A DNA stretch of 64,000 nucleotides from Sipunculus nudus (GCA_026874595.1 JAPPUL010000079.1:615001-679000), one strand, 5' to 3'. Positions 35,820-45,591 are shown, counted from the first letter of the stretch. Notes: generated from the letters alone by a model not told the origin. Translations and numbers: made by a program.

Positions 35820-37881
35820 AAATCACATAACTTCTTGTACTTAGTTCTTCAAAAAAATCAGAGGTTATAAGTCGCCCCTTTGATATGTTTTCATCCGTCT
35901 TTATTAGCCTTATTATGTCAAGTCCAAATTGTTTGTTCCTTTTGTATGACAAAAGCTCCGCTTCCAACTTGTTTTTATCACTTATTATATCTTCTACTTC
36001 TTTGTTTTGTATCAAGCGTAGCATCTCCTCTTTACTCAATACATAAAATCTATCCCCTGCTTTATAGCTATGCCGCTTGCCCACGTTTAGATATACTTCT
36101 TTATGATTTAATCTAATTACTGACCCAAATATTGGAAACGTCTTTGCTACCTCTTTCCCTAAATTAAGCGCGCTCTTTAAAAAACGATCATTACCACTTT
36201 GGTATAATCTATATCTTTTATATATTTCCCCATCACGTACATTTAATAATTTAAGACTTACTCTAAGTCCACTTACCTTTTCAAAGCCTTCTGACTTTAT
36301 ATTTGAACCTCTTAAAACGTTCTTTCCATCTTCTTTTATCTGTCCTTGCAATATGAAGTTTAAGCCTTCTTTCTCTATGAAATCTTTATCATTTATCTCC
36401 TCTTGTGTTACTAAAATTACATTAAGTCTATCTTCCATCTTTAATGATGTATATAATAACTCCTGGTATATCTTCTCTATACCGTAATGCCTCTTTAAAT
36501 CCTTATTCTCCACAAATGGTAATAGTCCCACCTTCGGACTCGTCTTCTTTGTCTCATACTGATCTATCTCTTCTGCTTTCGACAATATATTTTCAAGCCT
36601 ATATTCTGTAAACAATATCTCATCTTTTAGCTCGGATTTTAACTTCTCCATAAAACCTTTCTCCTCTAAAACTCCATCCACCACTCCATTAGAGCCGTTT
36701 AGTAACTCTATAAGCACCTTAAGTTCTCTATAATATGCATCTATTAGCCCTTTTTCCTTTAGGATATTTGCTAAGGATATCCTTAACTTTATATGTTTTG
36801 GATCAAGTCTTATTGCTCGCCTAAAGGCAAATATTGCTTGCTCTGTTAAGTATTGTGATTTATAGCTAAGCCCCTTTTTATACCAGTACGAAACAAGCTC
36901 TGATCCTCTCTTTCGTACCTCCTCGTCTCTCCAGTAGTATCGCCTGTATATATCTTCTGCCTTGTATCTTAATGCTTCGTTATTTCCATCCTTTTCTATC
37001 CCCTCAAATAGGTAACTAATTGCTCTTAGTGGCTTATCTAATTTATCATACAAAAGTCCTAGATTATAATAATATCTTATCTTGCCTGCACTGCTTATTG
37101 CACCACGCTCATATGAAACCAATTCCTCTAGTACCTTGGTTGCCGCCTCCCACTTCGACTGCATGAAAAGTACTTCGTATAACTCATCAAGTGCTTCCTT
37201 ATAACCAGGTTTTAGCATTAGTGCATCCCGTATTTGTATCTCGCTCTCTTCTAATTGTCCTTCGCTTTTATAATATTTACCCAGGTATAGTATTGTCTTT
37301 GGATTTATATTATTTAGATCATGTGCTTTCTTTATATATTTATACGCTTGCTTATTCTGCGATAAACTAAGATATACTCCTCCCATCTTCATATACGCTC
37401 TTTCATCTTTTTTATCTATCAGGCTTGCTCTTTTATAATAACTTATACCTTTCGCTCCCATACCCCTTCCTACTTGAATATCGCCATACAAAATATAACT
37501 TTCATAACTGTTTGGTCTTAGGCTTTGTACTCTAATTATATATGATTCTGCACTGTCGTAACGTCCACGCGCTATTTGTACTTTCGCAAGCCATAACTTT
37601 ATCCCTACATCATGTTCAAAACCATTCTCCGCCTGCTTGAAGTACGTATAGGATTTGTCGTAGCTCTTTAAACTATAAAAAACCTCGCCCAGTCCTACCT
37701 TCGCTTCCTTATAATTAACATTTAAGCTTACCGCTTCCCTATACAATTCTAAAGCTTTGAAATAATTGCCCTTCAGGTATTCAATACGTCCCCTCTCATA
37801 TAATTCCCGTGCCCCAGCCCCATACATTGTATTAAGAAGCATTAGTAAAAATGCTAGCACATATATTATCTTTTCTCGCAT
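35809..37881 (-). CDS. Exported TPR protein with CsgG/FlgT-like C-terminal region
   Basis: A 690-residue protein. After an N-terminal signal segment (about residues 1-22), some ten TPR units run to about residue 390 (for example EYLKGNYFKALELYREAVSL and IRDALMLKPGYKEALDELY). Residues about 440-560 (VGLLPFVENKDLKRHYG, LLYTSLKMEDRLNVILVT, LNFILQGQIKEDG, LRVSLKLLNVRDGE) follow the LPP20/CsgG-like curved-sheet pattern. The region IFGSVIRLNHKEVYLNVGKR to AGDRFYVL resembles a FlgT C-terminal SH3-like module. In flagellated bacteria such proteins assemble at the outer membrane or motor, so an envelope or motor scaffold is plausible inference. aroK overlaps its end. Confidence 0.72.
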   Translation of the reverse strand: MREKIIYVLAFLLMLLNTMYGAGARELYERGRIEYLKGNYFKALELYREAVSLNVNYKEAKVGLGEVFYSLKSYDKSYTYFKQAENGFEHDVGIKLWLAKVQIARGRYDSAESYIIRVQSLRPNSYESYILYGDIQVGRGMGAKGISYYKRASLIDKKDERAYMKMGGVYLSLSQNKQAYKYIKKAHDLNNINPKTILYLGKYYKSEGQLEESEIQIRDALMLKPGYKEALDELYEVLFMQSKWEAATKVLEELVSYERGAISSAGKIRYYYNLGLLYDKLDKPLRAISYLFEGIEKDGNNEALRYKAEDIYRRYYWRDEEVRKRGSELVSYWYKKGLSYKSQYLTEQAIFAFRRAIRLDPKHIKLRISLANILKEKGLIDAYYRELKVLIELLNGSNGVVDGVLEEKGFMEKLKSELKDEILFTEYRLENILSKAEEIDQYETKKTSPKVGLLPFVENKDLKRHYGIEKIYQELLYTSLKMEDRLNVILVTQEEINDKDFIEKEGLNFILQGQIKEDGKNVLRGSNIKSEGFEKVSGLRVSLKLLNVRDGEIYKRYRLYQSGNDRFLKSALNLGKEVAKTFPIFGSVIRLNHKEVYLNVGKRHSYKAGDRFYVLSKEEMLRLIQNKEVEDIISDKNKLEAELLSYKRNKQFGLDIIRLIKTDENISKGRLITSDFFEELSTRSYVIYVP

Positions 37882-37923
37882 AACTCCCTCGCTTATTCTC
37901 TCCTTATATTATAAGTTAGATTA

Positions 37924-38517
37924 TTATATCCATTTAAATACTATGTAAAACAATATTAGCAACAACAAAAATACTATCGTCAAAAGATTAAAATACTTGT
38001 CTATAAACACATTCACCGTCTTACCATAACGACTTATTAAATACGATAGCAACAGAAACCTAGCCCCGCGACTAATTAATGAGGCAAGCACGAATATTGC
38101 AAAGTTTATTCCAAATATCCCTGCTGTAAGCGTTATTACCTTATAAGGGATAGGCGTAAACCCTGCCGTGAATACCACCCAGAAATTATATTGCTCATAA
38201 CTACTTTTTATACTCAAAAAACTAGCTTCATTTATCCCAGGTACGTATTCAAAAAATATTCCACTCACTCCCGCCCATAAACTATAACCTATATAATAAC
38301 CAAATATCCCGCCCATTACAGAACCAACTGTACATACTAGAGCATATATATATGAACGATTAGTTCGAGATAAGCATAACCCTATTAGAAGTACATCAGG
38401 CGGTATCGGGAATATCGATGACTCCAAAAACGATACCAGGTACAATACCAATATCCCATATCGCTTATAGGCAAAGCTTAAGACCCATTCATAAAGACTT
38501 CTTAATACTCTAAACAA
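37924..38517 (-). CDS. YqaA/DedA (VTT) family membrane protein
   Basis: A 197-residue inner-membrane protein of the VTT/SNARE-associated group. It has about five hydrophobic segments with the family's re-entrant motifs: LVSFLESSIFPIPPDVLLI (about 29-47), GGIFGYYIGYSLW, and FTAGFTPIPYKVITLTAGIF. The E-x-x-x-P-x-P pattern and the second F-T-P-I-P-Y-K match YqaA rather than long DedA. DedA-family members are linked to lipid-carrier recycling; for YqaA the substrate is unknown. It lies between two envelope-type genes on the same strand (60 bases after the NHL gene, 42 before the TPR gene). Confidence 0.85.
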   Translation of the reverse strand: MFRVLRSLYEWVLSFAYKRYGILVLYLVSFLESSIFPIPPDVLLIGLCLSRTNRSYIYALVCTVGSVMGGIFGYYIGYSLWAGVSGIFFEYVPGINEASFLSIKSSYEQYNFWVVFTAGFTPIPYKVITLTAGIFGINFAIFVLASLISRGARFLLLSYLISRYGKTVNVFIDKYFNLLTIVFLLLLILFYIVFKWI

Positions 38518-38577
38518 TCCTTATTTATCCTTTCTTAATTCTTTGCAAATTCAACAAAAGCCCTTTTAATCTAGCTT

Positions 38578-40671
38578 TTACCGATATATATAATATTCTG
38601 ACTTGTCTTGACCCATAAGCTCGTTTACTTTAACTTCAAGCCTTATATCACGCCATCTATTATGCAAGGGCTGCTTATGCCCTCCTTCTAAACTTATAAA
38701 GCGTGATCTGTGTCTTATATTATAGATCTCCTCCTTACGCTTTTTTATCATCTTTAATAAATCTTTTGTATCTTCACTCCTATATGCATGGAAATATTTC
38801 CCCTCTGTGCCTTGTGCAAGCTCTTTTAATAAATAATCTCCTCTCCCTCCCGCTTTACCAAAGCTTAGCACATATATCGGTATTAGGTTATTCTTTGCGT
38901 AATTTATACATACTTCATGCCCATAGGGAAGAAGAGACTCCTCATTTATATCTCCCCTGCTTATTAGAAGTAAAGCTACTCGCATCTCTATACTACGCTT
39001 TATTAAACTCGTTACACCCTTATGGATAACTTCTCCTAGCTTCCTCCTATCTCCTACCCCGCTTGCGTATCCATTAATCCCTTCCTTCGAAAACAATAGC
39101 TTAAGGCTATATGATTTATCATTTAAAAAACCTCCTTTCTCTACATAATTACTTGCGGAATTTAATACCTTTACTTTGTCATCCTCTCCCATACCCAAAA
39201 AAACCTTCTCTAAAAGTCCCCTTAACTCATCGCTATGCTCTTCCATACCTTCTCTTAGCTCATTTATTATAAGCAATGATGTCCCCTTCTTCTTCTTTGT
39301 CTCTACCTCTACTTCGTGTTCCACCCCTGATTCGTATAAGTTAAAGTTCTTTGCCTTTAAGCCATATATTGTCTTCCCAAATTGATCCTTTACTAAAACT
39401 CGTTGCAATATCTTTGGATAGTCGTCTGAGAACGTTTGTAGTACCCTTATATCTAAATTGTTATATTTCATACTCTCAGGTACGTAACCTTTTAAACTAG
39501 AACTACCTAAATCTGTTATATATAGCAAGTTATTTGCATCTGTTGCTATATCTAAAGGCTCACGTAAATCATTATCAACTCCCTTTAGCAATCTATATTC
39601 CTTTGTATCAACATCAAACATATATACTCCCCTGTCTTTATCCGCTACCACAACTTTAGAATCATCTACCTGCTTAAGTCCATAAGGCTTTTCTAATACC
39701 CCCTCAAGCAAGTTCCTTATATGATTACCGCTTAAATCATATTCCTTTATCCTCTTATTCCCTGTGTCCGTTATATATATATGTTCTATCTTTCCTCCAC
39801 CTCGCCGCATAACCGCTATATCACTTGGCATGTAAAGTCTATCCTCTCCAAAACCCTTCTGTCCAAAACTCATTATATGTCGACCTTCCATGTCAAACTT
39901 TTGTATGCGGTGGTTTGCACTATCTACCACATACAAATTGTTATATCTATCTAGGCTCAAACCCTTTGGCCCTACAAAACGTCCCGACTCTATCCCCTCC
40001 CCCCCAAAGGAACTTACATATTTTAAATCGCTTGAAATACGGTGTATCATGTCTTTACCAAAATCTGATACAAAAAAATCCCCTCCCCCACTTTGAACTA
40101 TGTCGTATGGGTGTTTAAATGGATATTGAGGATAGCTTAGATTTGCTAGTTCTTCACCATTTTTATTAAGTATTACGATATTTGAGCTCTCATAGCCTGT
40201 TACTAGGTAATTCTCATTATGCCCCTTTATTAATGAGGTTGGCATCTTTAATTTTTTTGGCTTTATATTGGAGGTCTTTATATAAGAGTCTTTTATTGTT
40301 GGAACTTGTGGTTGGACTATCTGGTTTAGAAGACGTTTTATCTTATTCTTTAAAAAATAATCTTCTCCACCAACTAAGTTTAATACTTGTTTCCATTCAA
40401 CAAGCGCGTTTTTTATGTAGCCGCTTTGGAAATATGATTTCCCTAGCCAGTAACGTGCTTTATAATAATTTGGGAAGTTGTATAGTGCGCGTATGAAATA
40501 ATTTGTAGATGCTATGTAATCATTGTTATTATAATGATTTAGTCCCTCTTCGAAAAAGGCGTTTGCTTTATTTATGCTTCGCTTTTGTTGGCTTTTTATA
40601 TTGTCAACAATCCCAAGAAGCACTAATAGTAATACACTTACTATGAGGGATAGTCTCTTTACGCTTTTCAT
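38578..40671 (-). CDS. Exported TPR/NHL-repeat protein with VWA-like C-terminal region
   Basis: A 697-residue secreted protein. A signal segment (about 8-22) is followed by about two TPR units (ALYNFPNYYKARYWLGKSYF region, to about 110). An NHL beta-propeller follows, about residues 140-390, with repeats such as FVGPKGLSLDRYNNLYVVDS, HRIQKFDMEGRHIMSFG and DIAVMRRGG. The C-terminal part (about 395-640) resembles a VWA-like fold: FGKTIYGLKAKNFNLYESG, TSLLIINELREGMEE, RVALLLISRGDINEES, IPIYVLSFG. The usual DxSxS metal site is replaced by INELREG, so metal binding is doubtful. Likely an envelope scaffold or ligand binder. It may be the first gene of the run down to aroK. Confidence 0.75.
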   Translation of the reverse strand: MKSVKRLSLIVSVLLLVLLGIVDNIKSQQKRSINKANAFFEEGLNHYNNNDYIASTNYFIRALYNFPNYYKARYWLGKSYFQSGYIKNALVEWKQVLNLVGGEDYFLKNKIKRLLNQIVQPQVPTIKDSYIKTSNIKPKKLKMPTSLIKGHNENYLVTGYESSNIVILNKNGEELANLSYPQYPFKHPYDIVQSGGGDFFVSDFGKDMIHRISSDLKYVSSFGGEGIESGRFVGPKGLSLDRYNNLYVVDSANHRIQKFDMEGRHIMSFGQKGFGEDRLYMPSDIAVMRRGGGKIEHIYITDTGNKRIKEYDLSGNHIRNLLEGVLEKPYGLKQVDDSKVVVADKDRGVYMFDVDTKEYRLLKGVDNDLREPLDIATDANNLLYITDLGSSSLKGYVPESMKYNNLDIRVLQTFSDDYPKILQRVLVKDQFGKTIYGLKAKNFNLYESGVEHEVEVETKKKKGTSLLIINELREGMEEHSDELRGLLEKVFLGMGEDDKVKVLNSASNYVEKGGFLNDKSYSLKLLFSKEGINGYASGVGDRRKLGEVIHKGVTSLIKRSIEMRVALLLISRGDINEESLLPYGHEVCINYAKNNLIPIYVLSFGKAGGRGDYLLKELAQGTEGKYFHAYRSEDTKDLLKMIKKRKEEIYNIRHRSRFISLEGGHKQPLHNRWRDIRLEVKVNELMGQDKSEYYIYR

Positions 40672-40822
40672 TGCCGCTCCATCGTAATTAAGTTATTTGC
40701 TTTTTTTTTCTTTTATCGACTTTTAACGCAAATACAAAAACTTTATTACTTGGCTATTGGCATTATCGCTCTTTTTTCACTTCCTAATAACATTTTGATA
40801 AAAGAAAACTGGAGAAAAATAT

Positions 40823-42682
40823 ATGTTACAAAATATAATCGAATTACAAAAAGAAAATGAATCACAAGCTCCTTTGGTAAATCATGAAAATATTTCACAT
40901 TCTATAAATAATGATTTAACTAATTACCTGACATTTATAATTATGATTTCAAGAGATAGAAGCCCTGAGAATAGTGCTTTAATCGATGATTATATTAAGT
41001 CAGAAACTAATAGCAATAAGAGAATTCAATACATTGAATATATTGATAAGCAAGAACGAAACAAAGAAAAGTTAACTCCTAAACAAAGTAAAAAACAATC
41101 TAAACCTTATACCAAAAAGCCTTCTGGAAAACAATTCAAGTTCTTTAAAACCAATATCTTACAATATCTCTTGGCTACTAGAAGGCATATTAATAAGTTT
41201 ACTAGAAAAACTCGTGTTGCCGACGGTAGCATAATTTTAAAACCAAGAATCACTCATAAGGCATATAAATATTACAAATATCTTCTTATGGATATTAAAT
41301 ACTTTCTAAAAGAACCTGTTGAGTATATCCTTACTAATGAGTGGACTCGGCTTGATGTTAAACATTACAATATTATTGTCGACTTGGATAATGCCATTAA
41401 GCATATTTTACTTGCAAACGATATGTTACAAAATCCAAATATCAATATTACTTATAAAAAGCTTTATATCTTTATAAAACCATATTTATATCTGCTTATA
41501 AAACCTGATTTTATAAGATACATAGAAAAAGCCATAAATAACACTATTGCTCATAACCATAAGTTTAAAGCTCAATTACCTAAAATACTAGCTTTAATAA
41601 AATCTATGCTAAACACAAACTCTCATGGAATCTCTCTTTATAACATAATTAAAGCCATCGTTATTCTTCATTACAGGATTAAACCCCCTACTCTAAAGGA
41701 TATGCTTGCTCATTACAATATTAAAGAAATTCAAAATAATAAATATAAATTTAACAACAGAGTCAAAAAGCAGCTTAAACAAAGATTAAGAAAATATAAA
41801 CAGCAATACCTTCAGGCTGAAAAGGAGCTTTTTACTCTACAATTTATTGATACTTCATTCAATATTCATATTGCTTCGCCTTATAAAAATAAAAAATATG
41901 TTTATTCGCTTTTTGAGAAGGTTTATTCTTATAAGGATGAGCATACAAAAACAGATAACTTATATTCAAAAACAGAATATATACAATATCTAAAACAGCT
42001 GCAAGATGATGTAATAATACCTGTTTTACGCTTTATTAATGGATTTATTCATATATACTCAAGCTTTTTAAACGGTAACAAAATCCCTCTTGAAACTCCT
42101 GAGAAAAGTATTATTCGCAGGCATATTGTTGACGACTTTATCTTTACTGACGATATCTCTAAACTTAAAAAACTAGCTGATGAGCTGCAATCTTTTAAAG
42201 AGAACAACGCTTATATTCTTATTGATTTCTCAACTTATGAAAAGTTTAATACTCAAGGTAGAATAGGGGCTGTTAAGGAAGATAAAGCATGTGAGCTTAT
42301 CAGATTGTCTGCCATTTCTTTTTATAATATAGCAAATAAAATATCTAATGCTTTATACAGGCACTATATAACTTATAGACTAAATGATGATGATAAATTA
42401 TTATTAAACTCAAACCAATCTACAACAATTGGGCAAGTTAAAGATATTTATCCCAAATTAGTCCCTTTTGCTCAATATAAAATCCATAAATTACCATTTC
42501 TATCTAGCATGAGCGTTATTGAAGTCCTTAACGAAATAAATAGCTTTGCTATAAACTATTGTAACCTATTTATTTATCAACCGCTTATTAGAAGACTTGA
42601 GAATAAGTTTAGGCATTTTGATAAGACAGAACAATTTTTAAAGATTAAATCCAAAATCCCTAAAAACTATATGGAAGAGTAA
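40823..42682 (+). CDS. Uncharacterised 619-residue helical protein
   Basis: No family is recognised with confidence. It is a soluble, Lys/Tyr/Ile-rich, mostly helical protein without signal peptide or membrane segment. A basic, disordered stretch (about 85-110, KQSKKQSKPYTKKPSGK) precedes repeated Y-K-Y/L-L helices. The general look recalls the large cytoplasmic DUF5312-type proteins of spirochaetes, but this is a weak recollection. GGAG lies 9 bases before ATG 40823 (CTGGAGAAAAATATATG). Like the Maf-like gene, its coding strand is C-rich relative to G. It is divergent from the NHL gene. A 13-bp repeat array begins at its stop codon. Confidence 0.7.
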   Translation: MLQNIIELQKENESQAPLVNHENISHSINNDLTNYLTFIIMISRDRSPENSALIDDYIKSETNSNKRIQYIEYIDKQERNKEKLTPKQSKKQSKPYTKKPSGKQFKFFKTNILQYLLATRRHINKFTRKTRVADGSIILKPRITHKAYKYYKYLLMDIKYFLKEPVEYILTNEWTRLDVKHYNIIVDLDNAIKHILLANDMLQNPNINITYKKLYIFIKPYLYLLIKPDFIRYIEKAINNTIAHNHKFKAQLPKILALIKSMLNTNSHGISLYNIIKAIVILHYRIKPPTLKDMLAHYNIKEIQNNKYKFNNRVKKQLKQRLRKYKQQYLQAEKELFTLQFIDTSFNIHIASPYKNKKYVYSLFEKVYSYKDEHTKTDNLYSKTEYIQYLKQLQDDVIIPVLRFINGFIHIYSSFLNGNKIPLETPEKSIIRRHIVDDFIFTDDISKLKKLADELQSFKENNAYILIDFSTYEKFNTQGRIGAVKEDKACELIRLSAISFYNIANKISNALYRHYITYRLNDDDKLLLNSNQSTTIGQVKDIYPKLVPFAQYKIHKLPFLSSMSVIEVLNEINSFAINYCNLFIYQPLIRRLENKFRHFDKTEQFLKIKSKIPKNYMEE

Positions 42683-42730
42683 GATATGAAAGTAAGATAT
42701 GAAAGTAAGATATGAAAGTAAGATATGAAA
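42679..42730. repeat. 13-bp tandem repeat, four perfect copies, starting at a stop codon
   Basis: GTAAGATATGAAA four times (42679-42691, 42692-42704, 42705-42717, 42718-42730). The TAA stop of the preceding gene (42680-42682) lies in the first copy. Confidence 0.95.
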
Positions 42731-42940
42731 GAGTTATCTTGCTTAATTTTATATTACTTAATAAGGGCGATAAAGTATAGCATTCTCTAAACTCTCTAAA
42801 AATCCTTTGTACACAAACTTTAATTTCAACTCATAATTTCCCTCACTCATAATCACATAGTAATACCTTCGCTCTTTAGCCCTTGTTGCCTTATCAAGCT
42901 CTTTCTTTTAAGCATAAACATTTCCTATATAGGAGTAGCT

Positions 42941-43174
42941 ATGCCTCTATTTAAGTTTGCCAAAGCATTATCTGGAGCAAGGGTTATGGCTTTGTTAAAG
43001 TATTTGATAGTACTAGAAAAACCTGTATATTTTATAGATAAAGAAACAGGACTCCCCCCAGAAATACCTAAAAAGATTCAGGTTAAGAAAATAGTTAGCA
43101 TTAAGCTAAAGATAGTAGGAGATAAGCTAATTTATAACGGCAAGGCATTTTACAGCTTTAAAAGTCTGAATTAA
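42941..43174 (+). CDS. Small hypothetical protein
   Basis: A 77-residue ORF with a good ribosome site (AGGAG, six bases before ATG 42941). It starts with a short amphipathic stretch (PLFKFAKALSGARVMALLKYL), then IDKETGLPPEIPKKI, and ends in alternating beta-like segments (VSIKLKIVGDKLIYNGKAFY). No family recognised. It stands alone between the 619-residue gene and the convergent RDD locus. The 258 bases before it hold the 13-bp repeat array and otherwise AT-rich sequence. Confidence 0.65.
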   Translation: MPLFKFAKALSGARVMALLKYLIVLEKPVYFIDKETGLPPEIPKKIQVKKIVSIKLKIVGDKLIYNGKAFYSFKSLN

Positions 43175-43294
43175 AGTATAAAGCTATAAGGCATTTATTT
43201 AGCAAGCTATATAAAGCCATTGCTATAAACTTTTTTTATTAAAGTAGTTTTATTTCTTATTGAAAGACCTTTTGCATACTAGAGAGTTATAGCT

Positions 43295-43909
43295 TTAAGT
43301 TAAGCCTCTTTTTTTAATAACTACAGTTTTAGCTATGAAGTCATGAATAGTTTGCCTTTCTTTGTTAGTAAAAAAAACTAGAATAGAAAATAATATCCAA
43401 AACATATATGCTAATGAGGCTATGCCAAACCATATCTCCATCTGCCCATTAACAAGATCTAAGCGAGAATCTGAGCCTAATGATAAATAATACTCAGCGT
43501 CAAGGCTTGCTATGACAAAAGCTCTTATAGCATAAAAACTAAATATAACTAAAGAATCTATAAAAGTTCGCTTAAAACTACTTAAATAACTTATCTTTGT
43601 TCCATCCATATTTGTAATTTGCATTTTAAACGCTAACTTGCCTGGCGTCCCACCTGCATATACATTGAAAAGTATAAAATATAAAGGTAGTAAAATAGAT
43701 AGTAAACTAAGAGTAGTAACAGTTAATATTATGTTATTATAATCCTCAACAATAACAAAAGATAAACCAATAATAGGTATAATAGTTAATAAGTCTAAAC
43801 ACCTTGCCGCAAGGCGCCTAAAAAAACCTGCATAGCTAACTAATATATTAGTTTTACTATCTGATATATGCCTTCTTTTGGTGTCTATGACTATAGTATT
43901 TGCTATCAT
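43295..43909 (-). CDS. RDD-domain membrane protein, C-terminal half of a broken RDD-RDD protein
   Basis: A 204-residue ORF with one complete RDD domain: GFFRRLAARCLDLLTIIPII, about four hydrophobic segments, GGTPGKLAFKMQITNMDG and TNKERQTIHDFIAKTVVI. RDD proteins are small inner-membrane proteins, some linked to Na+/H+ exchange. The first residues (MIANTIVIDTKRRH) are really the end of a preceding RDD domain. Reading upstream in this frame gives WWILVSFIVLLINSKNRTLH, the missing tail of the gene at 43960. There is no ribosome site before this ATG. So it is the second half of one double-RDD protein split by a frame change near 43970-43990. Confidence 0.75.
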   Translation of the reverse strand: MIANTIVIDTKRRHISDSKTNILVSYAGFFRRLAARCLDLLTIIPIIGLSFVIVEDYNNIILTVTTLSLLSILLPLYFILFNVYAGGTPGKLAFKMQITNMDGTKISYLSSFKRTFIDSLVIFSFYAIRAFVIASLDAEYYLSLGSDSRLDLVNGQMEIWFGIASLAYMFWILFSILVFFTNKERQTIHDFIAKTVVIKKRGLT

Positions 43910-43959
43910 ATCATGAAGAGTACGGTTTTTACTATTTATAAGTAATACTATAAATGAAA

Positions 43960-44418
43960 CTAATATCCACCAAATAATGACGTAAGTATATCATTACTAG
44001 TTAGCATATGGTCGTAAAGAAAATCAAAACGATCCCAAATATCTAAAGTTAAATAATGGTTATAATCAATTTGAAGTAATGTGAGAGTATCAATATATAG
44101 AAAAGCTAATGTAAATATAATAAATATAGAATAACGCTTAAAACTATCTAACCAGCCTATAATAGAACCATCAGGTTTTGTAACACGAATACCAACAATA
44201 AACTTCCCTAGAGTCGCTCCATAACGTGCATGTAAAAAGATAAAATACATAGAATACAAAATTGATGATAAAATATAAAAGGAAATATCTATATATACAC
44301 CAAAACCACCACCTATAATATACACAATCTCAAAAGGTAGAAGAATTAACATGTCTAAACAAAAAGCTGCAAAACGTAAACCAAAACTAGCGTATTTCTT
44401 TTCTGTAATAATATCCAT
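43960..44418 (-). CDS. RDD-domain membrane protein, N-terminal half of a broken RDD-RDD protein
   Basis: A 152-residue ORF with AGGAGG six bases before ATG 44418. It carries an RDD domain (ASFGLRFAAFCLDMLILLPF, ARYGATLGKFIVGIRVTKPDG, LDSFKRY) but stops after SNDILTSLFGGY. That is just where the paralogous domain continues with its last helix and the conserved H-D-x-I/M-A-x-T end. That tail is present in the -1 frame immediately downstream. A single missing base, or -1 frameshifting, around 43970-43990 would explain it. No classical slippery heptamer was seen there. Confidence 0.75.
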   Translation of the reverse strand: MDIITEKKYASFGLRFAAFCLDMLILLPFEIVYIIGGGFGVYIDISFYILSSILYSMYFIFLHARYGATLGKFIVGIRVTKPDGSIIGWLDSFKRYSIFIIFTLAFLYIDTLTLLQIDYNHYLTLDIWDRFDFLYDHMLTSNDILTSLFGGY

Positions 44419-44769
44419 AAATCCTCCTATTCAAATATAACTGGCTATAAATGATACTTGATAGTATTTATATTTCTTAATACACAACCTATAAAGTTAA
44501 CCTATATATATTTCAAACGCTTTTGATATAAATGGTTATGCTAATATAGCTATTTGTAATAACTGTGATACAGATTTTAATATATACAGTTTAAGATAGC
44601 TTTAACTTCTTGTTTATTATAAAGGCAGGTCTAAGTAAGACAGGTCTATGTTAGCAGGAGGGATAAGGTTTAGAATGAATACCAAATAAAATTGTGTGTG
44701 AATCTTAAATATATTGATAGTTATAGATACTTAAATGGTTATAACTATCAATATATAATAATTATTTCA
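44419..44769. other. Intergenic region between outer-membrane protein and RDD genes
   Basis: About 350 AT-rich bases. It contains a short imperfect direct repeat (GGCAGGTCTAAGTAAGA then CAGGTCTATG, near 44623-44650) and the large palindrome at 44709-44756. No ORF was seen. Confidence 0.55.
44709..44756. other. Perfect 17-bp inverted repeat (stem-loop)
   Basis: ATATATTGATAGTTATA (44709-44725) pairs exactly with 44740-44756, leaving a 14-base loop. It lies 13 bases after the stop of the minus-strand outer-membrane protein gene. No T-run follows on that strand, so a processing or stabilising element is as likely as a terminator. Confidence 0.75.
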
Positions 44770-45357
44770 TTAGAACGAATAACCTACACCCACGCCGCCA
44801 AGACCATAAAATCCAAGAGTTGCATTAGTATTAATGTACAGTCCAAGGCGAAGCATAGCTTGTAAAGATAAACCAAAATTAAAAGTATACCTCCATCCAA
44901 ACTCAGCACTAGGAGCAAAAGTAGCCACAAATTTATTTTCAAAAGATGTAAACGTTAGTCTCCTATAATTACCAAGTATAATATCTAATGAGGGGCCTAT
45001 CCAAAAACCATGAGGTCTAATCCCGCTAATTATAGCAAACCTAGCAGACGCTCCTAGAAAAAATGATCTATCCATGAACCCTATAATAACTTTATCTTTT
45101 GAAAAGTTCTTACTGGCTCCAGTATTAGGGGCACTTAATGCAGTCCCTCCAAGCCTTGGCGCAATACTTAACGACTTGCTTAGACGAATATCACCCTCAA
45201 CCTCAAACTGAAAACCAAAAGACCCTCCCATGAAATTAACACCAACAACATATTTTCTGTCAGTATCACCACCTGATAATACACTAGCTGCAAAAGTCTC
45301 TTTTGCTACAGGAAATAACAACAAAACAAATATCGAAACTCTAATAAACTTAAACAT
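44770..45357 (-). CDS. Outer-membrane beta-barrel protein
   Basis: A 195-residue exported protein. A signal peptide (FKFIRVSIFVLLLFPVAKETFA) is followed by alternating amphipathic strands rich in Gly and aromatics (YVVGVNFMGGSFGFQFEVEG, FAPSAEFGWRYTFNFGLSL). The C-terminal VGYSF ends in the terminal Phe favoured by the BAM machinery. It is of the size of a small eight-stranded barrel. I start at ATG 45357, six bases after AGGAG; an in-frame upstream start at 45405 would add 16 residues before the signal. Function is unknown. It is flanked by long intergenic DNA. Confidence 0.75.
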   Translation of the reverse strand: MFKFIRVSIFVLLLFPVAKETFAASVLSGGDTDRKYVVGVNFMGGSFGFQFEVEGDIRLSKSLSIAPRLGGTALSAPNTGASKNFSKDKVIIGFMDRSFFLGASARFAIISGIRPHGFWIGPSLDIILGNYRRLTFTSFENKFVATFAPSAEFGWRYTFNFGLSLQAMLRLGLYINTNATLGFYGLGGVGVGYSF

Positions 45358-45591
45358 TTTTTCTCCTATAAAATAAATTAAATTAAATCTAATTAATACT
45401 AGCATTAAAGTAAATTAAAAAAAATAGCATAGCTTTTCACTTCTCTCTCTTCTCTAAGAATATCTATATAAATTACTCTATTTTATATATTTGATAACGA
45501 TACTTTGTGAGGGTTTAAACATCTCTTCTTTAAATTATAAAGCTAGCTTTATTAAGTTAGCTTTTAAGTTATAATTCATGTCTACATTTGC

